Positions 9,005-18,399 of a stretch of DNA of 22,477 bases are shown piece by piece. Position numbers and translations under genes: made by a program. Each line of letters opens with the position of its first letter. The stretch's first letter is position 1. Source of the stretch: Entrophospora sp. SA101 (Eukaryota; Glomeromycota; Glomeromycetes; Entrophosporales; Entrophosporaceae); NCBI GenBank assembly GCA_958430865.1, contig CAUDNR010004117.1, positions 13,107-35,583 of the forward strand, in the 5' to 3' direction. Below the pieces are notes generated by a model. The model saw nothing but the letters and a program-made list of their open reading frames with translations. It was not told the origin of the DNA and did not search any database.

Positions 9005-9385
9005 AAATAAAAGACTGCCCATTGTGTGATTCCATCCAATTAATTGATCGATTGTTTTCTAAATAACAATTAAAAGTAAATTGCAGTTCTGGAACGTTGG
9101 GAAGGGTAAATATTTTTCCAAATAATTAATTACGCAACTGGAAAATAAATTTTTTAAAATCTTTGGATTATTAATAAATTAAATTACTTCTTGATTATTC
9201 TTGATTATTCTTGATTATTAATATAATATTATTAATGCAAGAAGTATTTATTTGTGAAACTACTAATACTAATAACTGAAATATCCATTTCAGAAATAAC
9301 AATATATATATAGGTAGGTATACGTGTGTACATTATAATATATAAGTGACAAAAGTTCTTTTTTAAAAAACTTTTCTAAATAAAA
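9005..9385. other. Distal upstream region of the MGST3-like gene
   Basis: Holds a CTTGATTATT direct repeat in three units (about 9188-9218) and TATA-like words (AATATATAAG near 9336) about 140 bases before the start codon. No gene is seen. Confidence 0.35.
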
Positions 9386-9471
9386 AAATCTATCGAAATA
9401 ATAAATCAATCGAAATAATAAATCAATCGAAATAATAAATCTATCGAAATAATAAATCTATCGAAATAAAT
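9386..9471. repeat. Five-unit tandem repeat of 17 bases just before the MGST3-like start codon
   Basis: The unit AAATCWATCGAAATAAT is repeated five times, with W alternating T, A, A, T, T. It ends about 12 bases before the ATG at 9483, so it must lie in the 5' UTR or core promoter. Each unit carries an ATCGAT-like ATCGAA core. Length variation between strains would be expected. Confidence 0.85.
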
Positions 9472-9482
9472 TATTAATTACA

Positions 9483-10332
9483 ATGGCAAAAATTGAAATT
9501 TCAGACGATTTTGGATATGTAATGCATTTTATATATCCATTTTGATTAATTTATTATTTTAATTATTTAATTTAATTATTTAAATAATGTTTTTAGGTTA
9601 TCTTAACTGGAGTCGCATCCATTATTTTAACAATTTATCTTTCATTCAGTGTTGTTTCTGCAAGGAAAAAATACAACGTCAAATATCCTATTTGTAAATG
9701 TTTCTTTTTAATTATTTGATTGATTGGTTGGTTGATTGATTGATTGTTGGTTAAAAGTATTTTTGATTGATTTTTTTAGTGTATGCGACAAACGAAGAAG
9801 CAGAAAAAGATAAAAGCAAATTTATTTTCAATTGTTATCAAAGAGCTCATCAGGTACAACCAATCAAATCATCAAGTCATTTGATTTCTCGAAGAAATAA
9901 ATAACTAAACTATAGGTTTTTTTTTTTCAGAATACTCTTGAAACTTACCCACAGTTTTTATTTTTGTAAGTAAATATTAATTTTAATTATCATTAATAAA
10001 TGAATAGTAAATAATAATAATAATTCACATACTTGTTTTGTTTTTAATCTGATGATTAGATTGACTTTTGGTGGATTACAATATCCAAAAATCGCTTCTG
10101 TCGCAGGATTAATTTGGATTATAAGTAATTAAATAATCATTATTTATTATTTTTAAAATAATTACAGTAATTTTCGTAATAATATCATTATTATTATTTA
10201 GGTCGTGTGGCTTATGCAAAAGGTTATCAAACAGGTGATCCAGTAAAAAGAGGTAGAGGTAGATTTGGTTTAATAGGAACACTTGGCCTATTAGTCACAT
10301 GTATTTTAACTGGTGTAAATATGTTGTTGTAA
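9483..10332 (+). CDS. Microsomal glutathione S-transferase 3-like MAPEG protein (6 exons)
   Basis: Exons 9483-9518, 9597-9693, 9780-9853, 9931-9965, 10060-10124 and 10202-10332 have consistent phases and join to 438 nt (145 aa; human MGST3 is about 152). The family signature is strong: ARKKYNVKYP, FNCYQRAHQNTLETYPQFLF (residues 61-80), GGLQYPKIASVAGLIWI and RVAYAKGYQTGDPVKRGRG (104-122). Four hydrophobic segments (about 13-33, 72-87, 93-103, 124-144) agree with an ER-membrane homotrimer. The family conjugates glutathione or reduces lipid hydroperoxides with it, the active arginine/tyrosine lying in the conserved loops. Function here is by family only. Introns are 55-95 bases. A 17-base repeat array sits directly upstream, and TAATAAATAATTTGG downstream of the stop may serve in polyadenylation. 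Confidence 0.95.
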
Positions 10333-10620
10333 ATTGCATATATTGCAAGATTTATCATTTTTATCATAATAATATATTAATATTAATAAATAATTTGGCA
10401 TGTTAGAGAATTAAATCGTTTTATTGTGTCATAGCATCCCAAATATTCGACTATAAAAATAAACGTGTCACTGATGTTGCATGAATACCTATTACTATTA
10501 CTATTATATTTGTATCCGGATTATCAAACATGCATAAATGGAATTTTCTCCACTTTGTTGTAATGAGGTTATAAAGAAACGAAGTAATCACTTGCAAAGC
10601 TTATAGAATACCATGTCAAC
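10333..10620. other. 3' flank of the MGST3-like gene
   Basis: AATAAATAA at about 10384 is a plausible polyadenylation signal. The rest is unassigned, with an (ATT/ACT)n run at 10491-10507. Confidence 0.35.
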
Positions 10621-10846
10621 TGAGAGAGCTTCAATAAACATGTAAAGTCTGAAGATGATGATTATATTGATATAGAAAAGCTTACACCGCCTAGTTTAAA
10701 TGATACTGATGATGGATGGTATTGGAACATACAAAAAACGCGTTTGATAAACTTCTTGATAATAAAGAAAAATCTGATTCATTAAATCTTCAAGTTAAGA
10801 GTAAAGGAGGAGGATCAAATATCGCAGTTGGATATATCATTGGGTA
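10621..10846 (+). pseudogene. Frameshifted gene fragment, possible start of an FHA-type domain
   Basis: One frame from 10624 gives ESFNKHVKSEDDDYIDIEK, then LTPPSLNDTDDGWYW. After a shift near 10740 the sequence reads FDKLLDNKEKSDSLN and, further on, NIAVGYIIG before a stop at 10844-10846. The acidic linker followed by a strand-like GYIIG is compatible with the beginning of an FHA domain, but the diagnostic R/S/H residues are not present before the stop, so this naming is speculative. It is certainly broken and has no start codon. A Tc1-like terminus follows within 40 bases, which may explain the truncation. Confidence 0.35.
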
Positions 10847-10884
10847 AACGAAAAAATTATCCAACAGGTCCAAAAAATTTTATA

Positions 10885-10960
10885 CAGTACCTTGGCAAAA
10901 GTTTTGGACACCCCGAATATCTCAATTACGCAAAAAAATTTATATCAACTTGTAGCTTAT
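10885..10960 (+). mobile_element. Solitary Tc1/mariner-like terminus
   Basis: TA is followed by CAGTACCTTGGCAAAAGTTT and TGGACACCCC, a typical Tc1-like end (CAGT start, TA target). No matching inverted end or transposase was found in the window, so only one end or an internally rearranged remnant remains. The right boundary given is arbitrary. Confidence 0.4.
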
Positions 10961-11730
10961 GTTCCGGTTAATTTAGTCACGTGAAATTTTTTAACTGGTA
11001 AATTCAATCGCTCGTTACTTACAAAATAATCACACACCTGGTTGAATTTCATTATTATGCATTTCATAAATACAAAGTGATTACGTCAAACCTCGCCACA
11101 GCATGGTTCCAGCCAAAGAAATTCGTTATTATTATTATTATTCCCTTTTCTATATGTGAAAATAAATTCGAAGTTCGTGTCATATGAAGTTTTTTTTTAA
11201 AAATATCTCGTTATTTTTATAATAAACTCGAACGTTGTTGTTATAGAAAACTAAAAGTACTCCGTTAAAGCTTTCTAATGAATACTCTTTCATATAGAAA
11301 GGTCTTCTCTACATGAATTCACGGCTATTCAAAAACGGTAATACTTTTTCACTTCAAAGCTCAAATTATTTCTCAATATCGCTTTAAAAAACTTGATAGT
11401 AAATGAGAAGGTGTAGAATATTTTAAGCTTTCACATGGTTATTACTTTATGGGGGTATTAGTTAATAAGTTTTAGAGAGGTTCACGAAAAACTATTTTAT
11501 AGAAATTTAATAGTCATGAAGAATTTTTGTAGATGGGATTCAGCAAAAACTAAAAGGTGATTGTTTTATATTTCTGACATTATATTGATTAAAGTTTCAT
11601 TAATAATTATTATGAATATCCATCAATCAGCAGTTGTTACAGCAACATTAAACAATAATATTAATAGCAAACAACGACAACAAATCATCGCTTTTTGAGG
11701 ATGATAATAAAAATTAAGATCCAGTTTGTG
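10961..11730. other. Long non-coding stretch, no gene supported
   Basis: A CACGTG word at 10979 and two short ORFs (ATG at 11103, MVPAKEIRYYYYSLFYM; ATG at 11611, MNIHQSAVVTATLNNN...) end quickly at stops. The second lies just before the intron-like tandem repeat and might be the remains of its 5' exon, which cannot be confirmed. Confidence 0.3.
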
Positions 11731-11908
11731 TAGGAGATCGAAGTAAGTGTTAAGGTCAAGATCTATGAAACTTGCAAAATATACTAACGAATGTTTTATC
11801 AATTATTCAATATTTTGTATAGGAGTGTTCAAAGTAAGCATTAAGAACAAGGTCTATGAAGCTTGCAAAATATACTAACAAACGTTTATCAATCATTCAA
11901 TGATTATA
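11731..11908 (+). repeat. Two-unit tandem repeat (89 bp) that looks like a duplicated intron with an 11-nt exon
   Basis: Units 11731-11819 and 11820-11908 are about 83% alike. Each begins TAGGAG, has GTAAG 12-14 bases on (11743, 11834) and a perfect fungal branch site TACTAAC (11782, 11873). The first unit ends in TTTTGTATAG, so GT...TACTAAC...TAG introns would be separated by 'exon' GAGTGTTCAAA. The alternative reading is a duplicated coding tail: both units also encode a similar frame ending YE(T/A)CKIY-stop, the stop TAA falling inside TACTAAC. I cannot decide between these from sequence alone. Confidence 0.5.
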
Positions 11909-12175
11909 TTTATTATTTATTAATGTATACAAATTTCTTTTTATTTTAACTTATATTTAATAATAAATAATTAATTGAATAAAGTCAGGGATAAAACACC
12001 TTTAATTTAATCATTATTGTTGCTTGTTTACTATTCTAATCATTATTTATGTATAGTAAAGATAAAATTTTAATATCTATTTATTTATTATATTTACTTT
12101 TAAAATAAATGATTTTACTATAAAAGACATACCTAAGTGATCAAAAATCTGTAAATATTCATAATAATGTAATAT
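11909..12175. other. AT-rich intergenic sequence
   Basis: Extremely AT-rich, with TTATTTATTAATGTATAC-type words. No ORF or structured element is recognised. Confidence 0.3.
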
Positions 12176-12459
12176 TTGGACATTTATTTCTACTTATACT
12201 TGCAATCGGACGCGTCAAACAATATAAAGGCAAAACTTGACTTTGAGGGTCAGGTTTCATTAACAACCTTCTTTAAAATTTTCTTAAAGCAGATACATAT
12301 GATAAAGAAGTTATATCTCAAATTTGGTGGTGGTTGCTACACAGCAAGGATATCAAGCGAGGGCATGAAGACATTCGATTATAATAAAATTTTACTATGA
12401 TCCAGATCATCCAAATCATATGGTGTACGTCATCTATAAATGTCAAAAATGGTCACCTG
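12176..12459 (+). other. Unrecognised, possibly relic coding sequence
   Basis: A 74-codon plus-strand frame (12176-12400) and, in another frame, ADTYDKEVISQIWWWLLHS followed by KDIKRGHEDIRL look less random than the surroundings, and the GC content is locally higher. No family is recognised and no start or splice structure is convincing. It may be transposon-derived debris. Confidence 0.25.
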
Positions 12460-12600
12460 ACTTTAAAAGTTTATAGCACAAAATTTTTATATCAAAAAAA
12501 AATATACTTTTGTTTCTTAGGTATATATTAACTTACAAAAGTATATGGTTCAATTTTTTTTTTTTTGATATAAAAATTTTGTGCTATAAACTTTTAAAGT
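12460..12600. repeat. Foldback hairpin: 43-bp perfect arms with a second 12-bp inverted pair inside
   Basis: ACTTTAAAAGTTTATAGCAC... at 12460-12502 is the exact reverse complement of 12558-12600. Within the spacer, ATATACTTTTGT (12503-12514) pairs with ACAAAAGTATAT (12535-12546). The only unpaired parts are an asymmetric bulge (12547-12557) and a 20-base tip. It could be a foldback transposon/MITE, or a source of hairpin RNA. No flanking target duplication is evident. Confidence 0.85.
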
Positions 12601-12739
12601 TAAAAATTTTTATTAACATTCAAAATTTCAGACTAAAAATTCTTTTCATAAAAAGTAAGTGATCGCTGATAAATTTCATTAGTTTATATCGCACCAATAA
12701 AAATAACCAATTTTTTTTTAATATTATTCATTTTATAAA

Positions 12740-12850
12740 ATGCCAAGACCATCTAAAAGAAAATTACACATGAGAAACCTAGTAAATAGTAAAGAAAGAA
12801 ATTCTAATGGAACTTTGCAAGAAATCATGGAGATACATGGATCTATATAG
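12740..12850 (+). pseudogene. Truncated N-terminus of a repetitive basic protein
   Basis: ATG 12740 opens a 36-codon frame starting MPRPSKRKLHMRNL and ending TLQEIMEIHGSI-stop. The highly basic MPRPSKRK start resembles the N-termini of transposon-linked proteins I associate with such fungi. The following bases remain open in another frame (12807-13007), suggesting a frameshift, until the TTTACGG-type repeat interrupts. No function can be assigned. Confidence 0.35.
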
Positions 12851-12934
12851 GAATGGAATTATTGGAAAATTGGCAGAGTATGCTGTCAAAAAATATAGAT
12901 CCAAAGTATACTTGTCGTCGGAATTTCCAAACAG

Positions 12935-13040
12935 AAATAATACGGTTACGGCATGTGCCGTATTATTTGCCATAAATAACATAAACTGTAAAACCGTAAA
13001 ACCGTGAAAACCGCAAATACCGTAATAGTAAATACCAGAA
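12935..13040. repeat. CCGTAAA-type short repeat, inverse to the arrays at 2845 and 15252
   Basis: ATACGGTTACGGCATGTGCC, then TGTAAAACCGTAAAACCG and CGCAAATACCGTAATAGTAA are reverse-complement versions of the TTTACGG/TTTACGGCA words. Together with 15252-15367 they flank the BED-finger ORF and the satellite element in inverted orientation. Confidence 0.65.
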
Positions 13041-13159
13041 AATAAAAGACATGTGTAATAGTAATGGCATCATGTCTATATATTAATATGCAGCATGGTT
13101 TATTTATTATTTATCATTATTTTTACAACAATCAAAAATTCAAATTTCTCCCAAAAAAA
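13041..13159. other. Short spacer downstream of the BED-finger ORF
   Basis: AT-rich and without an ORF. It would be the 3' flank of the minus-strand BED zinc-finger fragment. Confidence 0.3.
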
Positions 13160-13516
13160 TTACTCTAGCAATTCTTCAGAAAAAATTGCATCAAAATTAA
13201 CATTATGAGATGAATTTATCTTCTGTATTTTATTAGAACTTGAAAATTGTTCTATCAGTATTTGCATGTATTCAAGTTTCACATTAGTTGGCACTGCAGA
13301 ACAATGTAAAGCTAGATGCCCTTTCAAAAGTTCAGGTTTCCCTCTAGACCAAGCTTCTGCGCAATAATGACATTTGGCAGAGAAGTGGCCATCTCCTATT
13401 GTTTCTTTAAAAAAATGCTCCCAAACAATTGATTCTTTATGACCTCTTTTATTTTTTTGACCATTGCTTTGATGATTACTTGACATGCCCGACCTGACAG
13501 AACTCATAGAACTCAT
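13160..13516 (-). CDS. BED-type zinc-finger protein, N-terminal piece of a hAT-like transposase or its domesticated remnant
   Basis: An open frame of 118 codons with a serine-rich start (MSSMSSVRSGMSSNHQ; several possible ATGs, the outermost at 13516). It contains the BED pattern: SIVWEHFFKE (an aromatic-rich lead-in), C49-x2-C52 in AKCHYCAEAW, and LLKGHLALHC giving H67 and H71 or C72. BED fingers bind DNA and commonly sit at the N-terminus of hAT transposases. The frame ends at EELLE-stop with no DDE/dimerisation domain downstream, so it is either a truncated transposase or a stand-alone DNA-binding protein. No intron is needed. It is flanked by inverse TTTACGG repeats, and its upstream side faces the satellite element 222 bases away. 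Confidence 0.75.
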   Translation of the reverse strand: MSSMSSVRSGMSSNHQSNGQKNKRGHKESIVWEHFFKETIGDGHFSAKCHYCAEAWSRGKPELLKGHLALHCSAVPTNVKLEYMQILIEQFSSSNKIQKINSSHNVNFDAIFSEELLE

Positions 13517-13738
13517 TTTTTCCTTTTAATAATTGAAAAATATTTTGTTAAGAAAAAACTTATCACTTCTATAATATAACTATTTCTATAAATATTTATT
13601 ACATTAGTATGTTTATGTTATGTTTAATTGAATTGATAAAAAAGACATTTAATATTATTTAAAGGTTCATGGGAAAATTTTTCTATGTTGGTATTAGGTG
13701 TTACAGTACTACTATGGTATTAGGATTTACAGCATTTA
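13517..13738. other. Spacer between the BED-finger ORF and satellite element copy 2
   Basis: Upstream region of the minus-strand BED ORF. ATAATATAAC and TATAAATATT words near 13571-13595 could be its TATA element. The last 50 bases carry loose TATTAGGNTTACAG words related to the TTTACGG repeat. Confidence 0.35.
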
Positions 13739-15247
13739 TTGGGGTTGGTCACAATGGTTGATCATCAAAAATAATAAACATCAATAATAAATTTTCATAT
13801 ATGCGGATTTTTTAAAGGTTATTTTGAAATTTTTGTAACACCTCCAAAATAGTAAAAATCAGTAAATTGAACCTTTATAAAAAAAATCTCTACTAATATA
13901 AATAAAAAAACTCACTGATAGACTATTAATTGAGTGTTTTTAAATACAATTGCGGAAAGATTATTCACGTAGCTTGCTTGGTTACCGAGCCTTTACATTT
14001 TAAATTCCCATTTTTTATAGTAAAACCCAATAAAATTGACAACTTTAAACTTTTATAAAATTTTTTTTTTACTAATATAAATGAAAAAAACTCTCTGATA
14101 GGCTATTAATTGAGTGTTTGAAAATAGAATTGCGAAATATTATTTACACAACTTGTTTGTTTATTGAGCCTTTAGGTTTTAAAGTTTATTTCCATTGTTT
14201 ATAGTAATAGTAAAATCAATAAACTTGATAACTTTGAACCTTCACAAAAAATTTTTTTACGAATATAAATGAAAAAAACTCTCTGACCAGTCATTAATTG
14301 AGTGTTTTAAACAAAATCTCGGAAGGATTATTCCCACAATTGTTTAGTTTTTGAGCCTTTACGTTTTAAAGTTTATCTAAATTTCCATCATTAATAGTAA
14401 AATCAACAAAATTGGTAACTTTGAACCTTCACAAAAAAATTTTTTACTAATATAAATGAAAAAAACTCTCTGAACAGTCATTAATTGAGTATTTTTAAAC
14501 AAAATCGCGGAAGGGTTATTCTCACAGCTAGTTTGGTTATTGAGCCTTTATGTTTTAAAGTTTATCTAAATTTCCATCGTTAATAGTAAAAACAACAAAA
14601 TTGATAACTTTGAACCTTCACAAAAAAATTTTTTACTAATATAAATGAAAAAAACTCTCTGATCGGTTATTAACTGTGTGTTTGAAAATATAATCGCGGA
14701 AAGATTATTCCAACAGCTAGTTTGGTTATTGAACCTTTAGATTTTGAAATTTATCTAAATTTCCATTGTTTATAGTAAAATGACAACTTTGAACCTTTAC
14801 AAAGAAATTTTTTATTAATAAAAATGAAAAAAACTCTCTGATCGGTTATTAATTGAGCATTTGCAAATACAATCGCGGAAGGATTATTCCAACAGCTTGC
14901 TTGGTTATTGAGCCTTTATGTTTTAAAGTTTAAATAAATTCCCATTGTTTATAGTAAAATCAATAAAATTGATAACTTTGAACCTTTACAAAAAAATTTT
15001 TTACTAATATAAATGAAAAAAACTCTCTGATCGGTTATTAACTGTGTGTTTGGAAATATAATCGCGGAAAGATTATTCCAACAGCTTGCTTGGTTATCGA
15101 GCCTTTACGTTTTAAAGTTTAAATAAATCTTTGATTATTTACTATATTAATATATAATGTTTTGATAATATTAAAAAATCCGCACATAGTAATTTTCTAT
15201 ATTGACCTGAACTATGTTTGATGATCAACCATTGTGACCAACCCCAA
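13739..15247. mobile_element. Non-autonomous DNA transposon with bipartite terminal inverted repeats and 7 internal satellite units (copy 2)
   Basis: Same ends as copy 1: the outer 31-base repeat at 13739-13769 and 15217-15247, and the inner TGCGGATTTTTTAA at 13802-13815 and 15171-15184. Seven satellite units are marked by GAGCC/GAACC at 13987, 14166, 14353, 14542, 14731, 14910 and 15099 (spacing 179-189). The left third differs from copy 1 by roughly a tenth, while everything right of 14997 is identical to copy 1. It is inserted about 400 bases upstream of the SDR start codon. Confidence 0.85.
13850..15122. repeat. Satellite-like tandem array inside element copy 2, 7 units of about 188 bp
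   Basis: Same unit as in copy 1; three extra units account for the 539-bp size difference between the elements. The unit spacing of 177-195 is close to a nucleosome repeat length, which may be coincidence. Confidence 0.85.
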
Positions 15248-15251
15248 GAAT

Positions 15252-15367
15252 TTATGGTATTTACGGTATTTACGGTATTTACGGCATTTACGGCATTACT
15301 ATTATGGCATTACGGCATTACTGTATCACGGTTTTACGGTTTTACGGTTTTACGGTTTACGACTTTT
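15252..15367. repeat. TTTACGG-type short tandem repeat abutting element copy 2
   Basis: Identical to 2845-2960. It lies between the element and the SDR promoter, so it may influence that promoter. Confidence 0.85.
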
Positions 15368-15599
15368 ATGACTGAGGTCTCATTCGAAAATCATTTACGG
15401 CTTATACGTAATGCCAAATTTGCCGTAATATATATATATAAATTTATATATTTATTGTTTATGAATTATTAGAAATGTTTTACCAATTTATATATATATC
15501 TTACTTTTTTTTGGAAATTATTTGCATGCGTATTTTTTCTACACGGCTATATAGCAAAAACGTTTATCCCGTTAATATTAAAAAATACACATTGTGCAC

Positions 15600-15662
15600 A
15601 GTATATTTACTTGTATATAAACTGATAAAAAATTTTATAAACGTTTTTTAAATAAATTGACA
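15600..15662 (+). promoter_or_regulatory. Probable core promoter / 5' UTR of the SDR gene
   Basis: TTGTATATAAACTGA around 15611-15625 offers a TATA-like box about 45 bases before the ATG at 15663. The same bases are duplicated before the truncated SDR copy (3204-3218). Confidence 0.4.
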
Positions 15663-17084
15663 ATGTTTTTTACTAGTACCAAAAAATTTAAATTTGAAGA
15701 CATTCCGGATTTAACTGACAAAGTAATTAATTGATTAAATCGATATTTTAATTACTTATCGACTCACAATCATTGTTTTATAGGTTGTGGTGGTAACTGG
15801 CGGCAACACAGGTATTGGATACGTTACGTGTAGAGATCTGGCAAGAAAAAATGCACATGTATTTGTTCTAAGCCGTAGTACCGAAAGAGGCAAAGCAGCT
15901 GTTGAAAAGATTAAACAAGAGACAAAAAATCAAAACGTAGAGTTTTTACAATTGGATCTACAAAGTTTAAAATCTGTTAAAGAATGCGCTGAATCTTTTT
16001 TGGCTCGAAAATTGCCATTGCATATTTTGTAAGTAATAAATAAATTTATCCATAAACTATATACAAACAAAGTTTAATTAATTAGACTAATGGTAATAAA
16101 TTTTTTGTTAGGATCAATAATGCTGGTATAATGGCAACGTAAGTTAATTTATATTTTATATTTTTATTATTTTAATTAAATAATTAATATTTATGTATTA
16201 AATTTTCATGATAAAAGTAAGTTTTCTTTAACTGTTGATGGAATTCAAGATCAATTTGGAACCAATCATGTTGGGCATTTTGTAAGTTTTAACCTAATCC
16301 AATCTATCATTTGTATTAAATTCGCACAATATATATACTAATAGTGCTTATTTTATAATTTTTCAAATCAAGTATCTTACAAAATTACTTTTACCAACAA
16401 TTGAAGCATCAGCTCCATCAAGAATAGTTAATGTTAGCAGGTTGGTTATTTATTTAGATAGTCAATTATTAACATCCATATATTTATATTTATCCATTGT
16501 ATTATTTCATATTTAATAATAGTTTGGCTTATAAATTTGCACCAGAGGGTGGAATAGAATTTGATAAAATAAATGATCCAGATGCTCAAGCATCAATGAG
16601 ACGTTATGGAGTATCAAAACTTTCAAATATTTTATTTACTGTTGAATTAAATAAAAGACTTGAAGGAAAACAAGTTTATGCCAATACTTTACATCCAGGT
16701 AATAATATAATAATTATTTATTTTTTTCAAACAAAAAACAATATAAAAAAAATAATTCATTCGTTTTTTTAATTTATTTAATTAGGTGCCATAAAAACTG
16801 AATTGACAAGAGGTCTTGTAGATAATTGGGGTATATGGTTAGTTCCATTTATTAAACTTGCAGGTCTCGTAAAACTTACACCTGATGATGGAGCATTAAC
16901 CTCGTTATATTGTGCAACAAGTCCTGAAATTGAAGAGAAGAAATTTCGTGGAAAATATTTCATTCCATTTGGTGTAGAATCTACCGATACACTAAAAGAT
17001 TATGCCAAAGATGAAGAACTGGCAAAAAAATTATGGGAATTTACTGATGATCTAGTGAATGAAAAATTAAAAGACATAAAATAG
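15663..17084 (+). CDS. Short-chain dehydrogenase/reductase, retinol-dehydrogenase/WWOX-like type (7 exons)
   Basis: Exons 15663-15722, 15784-16028, 16112-16138, 16218-16281, 16373-16440, 16523-16698 and 16786-17084 join in phase to 939 nt (312 aa), a normal length for this class. Visible motifs are the Rossmann dinucleotide-binding TGGNTGIG (25-32), the post-beta3 LDLQSL acidic site, NNAG (104-107), FGTNHVGHF (124-132), VNVSS with the catalytic serine (151-155) and catalytic YGVSK (Y183, K187), followed by LHPG. It should use NAD(P)(H) to interconvert an alcohol and a carbonyl, with lipid-like substrates common in this branch; the actual substrate is unknown. The gene is intact here, unlike its 5' copy at 3256-3514. 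A satellite-bearing transposon and a TTTACGG array sit directly upstream. Confidence 0.95.
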
Positions 17085-17599
17085 AAAATGAAATATGTAT
17101 TTATAATAAGATTAAAATAAATTTAAATAATCATTATTTCAATCAACAAAAAATTAAAATCGTGGCCGTGGATATTTTTTTGATAACTACAAAATTGGGA
17201 ATAAGAATTGATTTTATCATTTCCTTTATGCGCTTTTTATCATTTTGAAATTAAAGATGATTGAGATCAGAAATGCATTTCTCCCACGGCTATTACTATA
17301 TTAATAATGATAGTTGATCACTCCCTCAAGGAAATTTTTTTGGTACAAAAGTTGTATTTATAAAAAAAAAAAAAAAATGTATTCATTTTTACATCTTTTG
17401 AATAAAATTTTTTCGTAAATTCTTTAACGTTTTTTGTTATAATTTTCTTCTGTCACAATTAATAAAAAAATTTTTTCAACACAACTGCTATATACACCTT
17501 GGTTTAATACAGTAATATATAAAAAAGACTTCTTTCGGGTAGTAAAAACTTATAATTATATACATTATATACACTTGTATTATTATTGTACTTTATTAT
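17085..17599. other. 3' flank of the SDR gene
   Basis: AAAATAAATTTAAATAA (about 17114) is a likely polyadenylation region. The rest contains A/T homopolymers and no gene. Confidence 0.35.
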
Positions 17600-18310
17600 A
17601 TAATATTTAATTACTTTCTTTTTCAAAAAGGTAAAAGAAAAAAGAATATTATAATAATGATATTATATTATTACATTATTATTTTATTACAGATCTAGGT
17701 GAACAAGCTTGTTACGCAACAATTAAAGGAAAAAAAAATCATTATATATATTATTATTATATTATATTATTACATTATATTATTACATTATTATTTTAAT
17801 TACTTTTCAAAAAAAAAACGGATCTGGTGAACACTTATTACGCGATTAGTAAGAAAAAAAAAAAAGAAAATTTTTATATATTATTATTATATTATATTAT
17901 TATATTATTACATTATATTACATTATTATTTTAATTACTTTTCTTTTTCAAAAAAAAAAACGGATCTAGTGAACACTTATTACTATTACGCGATTGGTAA
18001 GGAAAAAAAAGAAAATCATTATATATATTATTATTATATAATTATATTATATTACATTATTATTTTATTATAATATTAATTACTTTTCTTTTTCAAAACA
18101 AAAAAAACGGATCTTGTTGCGCGGCTAGTAAGGAAAAAAATAATAATCATTATATGTACTATTATTATATTACATTATTACATTATAATATTAATTACTT
18201 TTTCTCAAAAAAAAAAGGATCTAGTTACGCAACTAGCAAGGAAAAAAAAACATTATATATATTATTATTATATTACATTATTACATTATATTACATTATA
18301 ATATTAAATA
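17600..18310. repeat. Minisatellite, 5 units of about 110-150 bp with a GATCT...TTACGC...TAGTAAGG core
   Basis: The core GATCT begins at 17692, 17821, 17963, 18110 and 18218. After each comes a TTACGC or TTGCGC word, then RRYTAGTAAGGAAAAAA, then TATATATTATTATTATATT and TTAATTACTTTTCTTTTTCA. Several cores are small palindromes, for example CTAGTTACGCAACTAG in the last unit. No coding potential is seen. Confidence 0.8.
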
Positions 18311-18399
18311 GAAAATATTTGTAATTTTCATATTTAAAAATAAAAAATGGTCTTTTTAAATAAACAAAATAATTGTTTATATACAATTAATTTTGAAAA

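Noticed and set aside
12779..12982. Minus-strand 67-codon ORF
   Set aside because: Opposes the broken MPRPSKRK fragment and lies partly in short repeats; no independent evidence.
16778..16963. Minus-strand ORF within the SDR gene
   Set aside because: Antisense shadow of SDR exon 7.
17600..18310. CRISPR-like array or ribozyme repeats
   Set aside because: Units are of unequal length with AT-run spacers; no hammerhead core (CUGAUGA/GAAA) is present, and the genome is eukaryotic.
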